Origin: Pedosphaera sp.
GTDB lineage: Bacteria; Verrucomicrobiota; Verrucomicrobiia; Limisphaerales; UBA9464
Direction: 5' to 3'
NCBI GenBank assembly: GCA_009695205.1
Contig: SIBK01000029.1
Span: forward strand, 1 to 48,975
Length of the DNA: 48,975 nt
Position numbers and translations under genes: made by a program. Under the pieces are notes generated by a model that saw nothing but the letters and a program-made list of their open reading frames with translations, did not search any database and was not told the origin of the DNA. Positions within the stretch are counted from its first letter, which is position 1. Each line of letters starts with the position of its first letter. Below, one piece after another: positions 44,601-48,975 of this stretch.

Positions 44601-44866
44601 AAAAGAACAGCGGCGACGCGATCAAGGCCGTCGAGTTCGTGGCGGAACAGGTGCTAACCCGCCCTTTGAACGGGAAAGAAATGTCCTTGGTGACACAAAG
44701 CTATGGCGAATGGATCGATTTCTACGCCCATCAACTGGATGAAGCGAATAAGCTCATCATGGTCGGTGAATCCACCCCCCCCGAAGCCGTCCCAGCCCCC
44801 CAACTCGCGGCCATGACAATGGTTGCCAACCAGTTGCTCAATCTCGATGAAGCGCTGAATAAATAA
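41651..44866 (+). CDS. PSD1/planctomycete cytochrome C protein (DUF1549, LamG, DUF1553)
   Basis: A large exported protein of 1071 residues in the family of Planctomycetes/Verrucomicrobia cytochrome-linked enzymes of unproven function, thought to be involved in polysaccharide use. Signal at 11-33 ([20 protein letters not shown]). The first haem motif CTACH (49-53) is in the planctomycete cytochrome C domain ([17 protein letters not shown]). DUF1549 at about 160-370 ends with a second motif CAACH (344-348) in [19 protein letters not shown]. A concanavalin/LamG-like domain occupies about 440-655 ([42 protein letters not shown]). DUF1553 runs from about 745 ([26 protein letters not shown]) to about 1005 ([20 protein letters not shown]). 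The DUF1501 gene follows after 16 bases, forming the usual pair. Confidence 0.93.
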   Translation: [1071 protein letters not shown]

Positions 44867-44882
44867 TAACTTTATCCGAACC

Positions 44883-46352
44883 ATGAGCCTCTTCGATGAT
44901 TATCACACACTCGAAACCCGCCGGCAGTTTTTTACGCGCGGCAAGAACGCCCTCGGGACTGCCGCGATGGCGACCCTGCTGGGCGATCGTTTCGCCACGC
45001 GGGCAGCTGCACCCGAACAACCCGGAGTGAACCCGCTTGGCCTGCCGCATTTCGTACCCAAAGCGAAGCGGGTCATCTATCTGCACATGGTCGGCGGCCC
45101 CTCGCAGATGGATCTTTGGGACTACAAGCCCCGGATGGCCGACTGGTACGACAAGGATCTGCCCGAAAGTGTCCGCAACGGCCAGCGGCTCACCACGATG
45201 ACGTCGGGTCAGAGCCGCTTCCCGATCGCGCCTTCGAAGTACACGTTCAGCCAGGCGGGCACGAACGGCCTCTGGATGAACACGGAGCTTATGCCCTGGC
45301 AATCCAGGATTGTGGACGATCTATGCGTCATCCGCTCACTGCACACCGAGGCGATCAATCACGAACCGGCCATCTGCTACATGCAGACCGGCAATATGAA
45401 CACGGGCCGGCCCTGCATCGGTTCCTGGGTCAGCTATGGCCTGGGTGCGATGAATCAGAACCTGCCCACGTTTGTCGTGCTCGTCGCCGAGCCAACCAAT
45501 AAGGAGCAGATCCAGGCAATTAGTGGTCGCCTCTGGTCCAGTGGATTCCTTTCCGGAGAACATGCTGGAGTGTCGTTCCGCAGTGGCGCGGACCCCATTC
45601 TTTACATCAACAACCCTCCCGGCGTTTCGGCGGACATTCGACGGAAGCAGCTCGACGGCTTGCGCCAATTGAATGAACTGAACTACGACCAGATCGGGGA
45701 CCCGGAGACCCATACGCGCATCCAGCAATTCGAGATGGCGTTTCGCATGCAGAGCAGCGTGCCGGAACTTGCCGCAGTGACCCAGGAGCCCGATTCAACC
45801 TACCAGCTCTACGGGGAAACGGCCCGCAAACCCGGCAGCTTCGCCTACACCACATTGCTGGCGCGTCGGCTGGTTGAGCGCGGAGTCCGCTTCGTACAGG
45901 TCTATCTCAATAACTGGGACCACCACAGCAACGTCGGTGGCCGTATGCCATCGCAGTGCAAGGATGTGGACCAGGCCATCTACGGGTTGATCACCGACCT
46001 CAAGGCGCGCGGCATGTTCGAAGACACACTCATTATCTGGGGCGGCGAATTTGGCCGGACGATCTATAGCCAGGGCGGACTTTCAAAGGAGAATTACGGT
46101 CGCGATCATCATCCGCGCTGCTTCACGATGTGGATGGCCGGCGGTGGGGCGAAGGGTGGCACCGTTTACGGCGAGACCGATGACTTCAGCTACAATATCA
46201 TCGAGAATCCGGTGCACATTCGCGACTTTCATGCCACTCTGCTACACCTGTTGGGCATCAAACACGATCGGTTCACCTTCAAATACCAAGGCCTTGACAT
46301 GCGCTTGACCGGTGTCGAGGAATCCCGCGTGGTGAAGGCGCTGCTGGCCTAA
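44883..46352 (+). CDS. DUF1501 exported protein, partner of the PSD1 gene
   Basis: A 489-residue DUF1501 protein with a Tat-type signal, ETRRQFFTRGKNALGTAAMATLLG (about 11-34). Marks of the PSD1-linked branch are KAKRVIYLHMVGGPSQMDLWDYKP, HTEAINHEPAICYMQTGN, RPCIGSWVSYGLGAMNQNLPTFVVL, SSGFLSGEHAGVSFRSG, YGETARKPGSFAYTTLLARRLVERGVRFVQVYLNNWDHHSNV, IIWGGEFGRTIYSQGG, and YGRDHHPRCFTMWMAGGG. The HH and D/E residues could form a metal site like those of alkaline phosphatases. It starts 16 bases after the PSD1 stop and is probably translated from the same message. It converges on a second DUF1501 gene; the 203-base gap between their stops shows no clear terminator. Confidence 0.94.
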   Translation: MSLFDDYHTLETRRQFFTRGKNALGTAAMATLLGDRFATRAAAPEQPGVNPLGLPHFVPKAKRVIYLHMVGGPSQMDLWDYKPRMADWYDKDLPESVRNGQRLTTMTSGQSRFPIAPSKYTFSQAGTNGLWMNTELMPWQSRIVDDLCVIRSLHTEAINHEPAICYMQTGNMNTGRPCIGSWVSYGLGAMNQNLPTFVVLVAEPTNKEQIQAISGRLWSSGFLSGEHAGVSFRSGADPILYINNPPGVSADIRRKQLDGLRQLNELNYDQIGDPETHTRIQQFEMAFRMQSSVPELAAVTQEPDSTYQLYGETARKPGSFAYTTLLARRLVERGVRFVQVYLNNWDHHSNVGGRMPSQCKDVDQAIYGLITDLKARGMFEDTLIIWGGEFGRTIYSQGGLSKENYGRDHHPRCFTMWMAGGGAKGGTVYGETDDFSYNIIENPVHIRDFHATLLHLLGIKHDRFTFKYQGLDMRLTGVEESRVVKALLA

Positions 46353-46555
46353 AGCAAGCGCCCATCCGCGGGGCATTCCGTCCTCCGTCCCCTGGCCTTG
46401 CGACCCTCGCGGCGCTTTGTCTCTATCTCCCAGTGGCACTCAAACGCTGGCTTCCCAGAACCGTCCAAACCCACCGCTCCGGCTATACTCCAAAAAGCCG
46501 GCTCACGCGGAGACCGAACGCCTTCGCCCGATCCCGCACCTCCTGCCGAAGTCGG

Positions 46556-48025
46556 TCACGCGAGAATCGACTCGATGACCTTGCCGTGCACGTCTGTCAG
46601 GCGGCGATTGACGCCATTGTGGTAAAACGTGAGCTTCTCGTGATCAATCCCCAGCAGGTGCAGAATCGTTGCGTGAAAATCGGGAATGGTCACCTTGTTC
46701 TCCGCGACAAAATAGCCCACCTCATCCGTCACCCCGTAGCGATACCCCTTCTTCACACCCGCACCCGCCAGGAAACAGGTGAATGCCGTCGGGTGATGAT
46801 CTCGTCCCGGCGAACCGATGCCCTGCGTGGCAGGGCCGCGTCCGAATTCTGTCGCCCAAACGAACAGGGTATCTTCCAGCAGACCCCGTTGCTTCAAATC
46901 GTGGATGAGAGCCGCGACGGGTCTGTCCATGGTGGCCGCCTGCGTGTCATGGTTCTCCTTTAGGTTTTCGTGCCCATCCCAATTAATCCGAGGACTCCCA
47001 AACGATCCGCCATTAAAAATCTGTACGAACCGTACCCCCCGCTCGATCAGTCGTCGCGCCATAAGGCAATTCCGTGCAAACCCCTTATTCACCGGATCGT
47101 TCAATCCGTATAGCTTCTTAGCCTCCTCCGGTTCGTTGTCGAGATTAGTCGCCTCGGGGATGCTGACCTGCATGCGGGCTGCGAGCTCATAGGAGCGCAA
47201 TCGCGCGGCAAAACTGGTGTCTCCAGGAGATTCATCGGCAAATTCGCGATTCATCGCGCCCAACAGACGCATATCCGCCGCGCGATCCGTTGCCGAGATG
47301 TTCGCCGGTGTGTTCAGGTCTACGATGGATTCGCGGGAATTCGTCCGAAACGGAACTCCCTGATGATTTGCCGGAAGGAATCCGGAGGTCCAGTTAATCG
47401 ATCCGCCCGCGATCATTCCGCGGGGATCCGGTAGGACGACAAATGCGGGGAGATTTTCGTTCTCAGTGCCGAGTCCGTAGCTCAACCAGGCGCCCGCGCT
47501 CGGAAATCCGTTCAGAGTGAACCCACTGTTCATTTGGAAGGTTGCTGGCGTGTGGTTATTGCTCTTGGCGAACATGGAATGAATGAAGCAAAGGTCGTCC
47601 ACGCACCCTGCCAGATGCGGCAGAAGGCTACTTACCCAGGCACCACTTTGGCCGTGCCGACGAAAGTCGTACACGCTCTTCATCACCTTTCCCGGTTGGC
47701 CAAAGAATCCGAGATTCTCCCCCTTGTTTTCCAATGTCTTCCCGTGCAGACGCTCCAGCATGGGCTTGTAGTCGAACGTATCCAAATGGCTCACCCCGCC
47801 GCAGCAAAATATCTGTACCACGCGCTTCGCTTTCGGCGCAAAGGCTGGTGCGCGAGGCCCGCTACCTTCCGCTGCCGAAGCCCCCCGGACTTGATCCCGA
47901 TTCAGCAGCCAGGCGAGCGCGATCCCTCCAATCCCGCCGGCTGAATTCCAAAGAAAATGCCGACGCGGTAGCAACGGAGATGTTCGTACTCCGCAGTCGG
48001 AAGGATACTTGGGGTTATCGGACAT
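46556..48025 (-). CDS. DUF1501 exported protein, partner of the second PSD1 gene
   Basis: A 489-residue DUF1501 protein, Tat-like signal LLPRRHFLWNSAGGIGGIALAWLL at about 18-41. Marks are KAKRVVQIFCCGGVSHLDTFDYKPMLERLHGK, FIHSMFAKSNNHTPATFQMNSG, YGLGTENENLPAFVVLPD, TSGFLPANHQGVPFRTN, RLIERGVRFVQIFNGGSFGSPRINWDGHENLKENH, FVWATEFGRGPATQG and PGRDHHPTAFTCFLAGAGV. The sequence differs clearly from the other PSD1-linked DUF1501 protein, so this is not a recent duplicate. ATG at 48025 is chosen, with GGAG seven bases upstream. The ATG lies inside the PSD1 gene, overlapping its stop by 11 bases (ATGTCCGATAA), which suggests coupled translation. A TTG at 48031 is an alternative. Confidence 0.94.
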   Translation of the reverse strand: MSDNPKYPSDCGVRTSPLLPRRHFLWNSAGGIGGIALAWLLNRDQVRGASAAEGSGPRAPAFAPKAKRVVQIFCCGGVSHLDTFDYKPMLERLHGKTLENKGENLGFFGQPGKVMKSVYDFRRHGQSGAWVSSLLPHLAGCVDDLCFIHSMFAKSNNHTPATFQMNSGFTLNGFPSAGAWLSYGLGTENENLPAFVVLPDPRGMIAGGSINWTSGFLPANHQGVPFRTNSRESIVDLNTPANISATDRAADMRLLGAMNREFADESPGDTSFAARLRSYELAARMQVSIPEATNLDNEPEEAKKLYGLNDPVNKGFARNCLMARRLIERGVRFVQIFNGGSFGSPRINWDGHENLKENHDTQAATMDRPVAALIHDLKQRGLLEDTLFVWATEFGRGPATQGIGSPGRDHHPTAFTCFLAGAGVKKGYRYGVTDEVGYFVAENKVTIPDFHATILHLLGIDHEKLTFYHNGVNRRLTDVHGKVIESILA

Positions 48026-48975
48026 AAACAAACTCCGTTGAATTCAACAATGCCCAGCACACGTTCGTGAGGCTGCGCTCCTCGGCGACCGCCAGCGCCC
48101 GCCGCGTTTCTTCCGGTGTCGCGACACGTCCCAACGCAAGGCCATAGGCGGCTCGCACCGCCTTTGTCGTATCGTGTTGCCCCTCCTCCAGAGCTCGGTC
48201 CGCCAGGCGTGCAGCCTGTCGCTGCACAAACGAATTATTCATAAGCCCCAGCGCCTGCAAGGGAGTGGTGGTGATCCCACGGCGCGGGGTTTTAACCGAC
48301 GGATCAGGGCAGTCCAGCGCGTCGAGCAACGGTTCCTTGCCCGAATTGACGTTCATTCGGAGAACCGTCCGACGATTATATTCCGGGCCAGCTTTATCGA
48401 CCGGCACATAGGCATTGTCAGGAAACTTAAGGATCTCGAAGGGGCGGAAACTAGGTCCGCCCATCTCGAGATTGATTTGACCGCTGACGGCCAGCATCGC
48501 GTCCCGGATTACTTCCCCTTCGAGCCGTCTTGGGCTATAACGCCACAGAAATTGATTGTCGGCGTCAAGGGTCGTTGCCTTGGCGTTCGAGGCAGACGAT
48601 TGCTTATAGGTTGCTGAATTAACGATCAATCGGTGCAACGCTTTAACACTCCATCTCTCCTCGATAAATCGAACCGCCAACCAATCGAGCAGCTCGGGAT
48701 GCGTCGGACGAGCGCCGCTCACCCCGAGGTCGCTGGGGGTTCCGATCAATCCCTGTCCAAAATGAAATTGCCAAATCCGATTCACCATCACACGGGCTGG
48801 GAGCGGATTACGGGGATCGGCAAGCCAGTTGGCGAATCTCAATCGGCGCTCAGCCTCCGGAGCGTCCGCTGACAGGCCAAACTCGTTATCCAGATCGACA
48901 ATGGCCGAAAGCGCAGCCGGCGTTACAACTTCCTCGGGTGTTGTCACGTCCCCACGCCGGAGACGTCGAGTGGGA
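48015..48975 (-). CDS. PSD1-type protein, C-terminal DUF1553 part (runs off right edge)
   Basis: Only the last 319 or so codons lie in the window. Open reading continues to the edge through [18 protein letters not shown], a typical DUF1553 entry segment, so the gene is not complete and its true start is outside. Marks are [97 protein letters not shown] and [31 protein letters not shown]. The presence of the cytochrome and DUF1549 parts is presumed from the family, not seen. Overlaps its DUF1501 partner by 11 bases. Compared with the first PSD1 protein it shares the family plan but clearly different sequence. Confidence 0.92.
   Translation of the reverse strand, partial: [319 protein letters not shown]

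Noticed and set aside
1..48975. tRNA genes, rRNA, CRISPR arrays, transposase genes
   Set aside because: Looked for T-loop sequences in gaps, regularly spaced repeats and DDE-type proteins. None was convincing. Gaps are short and mostly accounted for.

Overview
The window is about 49 kb of GC-rich (roughly 58-60% by eye), gene-dense chromosomal DNA from a bacterium of the PVC group, most likely a Verrucomicrobiota member of the Pedosphaera/Limisphaerales type. The basis is the family content: DUF1501, DUF1800, PSD1 (DUF1549/DUF1553) and DUF1080 proteins, a PVC-type membrane-bound dehydrogenase with cytochrome c, and a pseudopilin with a type IV N-terminus and an H-X9-DG-like C-terminal motif. 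Many starts lack a clear Shine-Dalgarno sequence. No tRNA, rRNA, transposase or CRISPR array was found. The taxon is an inference, not a sequence match.

Left part (1-3.7 kb): the 5' two thirds of an RNase HIII gene leaves the left edge. Beside it lies a decayed stretch on the minus strand: a Uma2-family remnant, a serine hydrolase broken by one frameshift and one in-frame stop, and an outer-membrane barrel gene out of frame at a seven-base G tract. Then comes housekeeping (3.7-21.2 kb): class II aldolase with a clean terminator, serA, an exported Gfo/Idh/MocA oxidoreductase followed by a Ppx/GppA phosphatase, yajQ, a DUF1697 gene cut short next to a REP-like repeat, a pseudopilin, a peroxiredoxin with promoter and terminator, a UbiD-family decarboxylase, engB behind a frameshifted cytochrome-like gene, a dGTPase-like gene, recG, a phosphohexomutase and an isolated nuoA.

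Middle part (21.2-36.5 kb): a run of exported carbohydrate and lipid enzymes on the minus strand (ceramidase-like, sugar isomerase, DUF1080, PQQ-type sugar dehydrogenase, sialidase-like), a ferritin-like protein of unknown function, then parB, a PfkB kinase, peptide deformylase and xylulokinase on the plus strand, and a DUF1800-DUF1501 pair on the minus strand.

Right part (36.7-49 kb): a 1553-residue exported fusion (isochorismatase-like, ThuA, PVC dehydrogenase propeller, HEAT-like region, cytochrome c), and two PSD1-DUF1501 pairs arranged tail to tail, the second running off the right edge. Together the exported proteins look like a periplasmic system for breaking down and oxidising complex glycans or glycolipids, with electrons leaving through c-type cytochromes. 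Cytoplasmic xylulokinase, PfkB kinase, aldolase and phosphohexomutase could take up the products. That joint role is inferred from families and location.

The items most worth a second look are the large fusion protein, the three DUF1501 modules, two classes of dispersed palindromic repeats, nested direct repeats upstream of xylB, and four lesions (three single-base frameshifts and a nonsense codon) in otherwise recognisable genes, which could be real decay or assembly errors.
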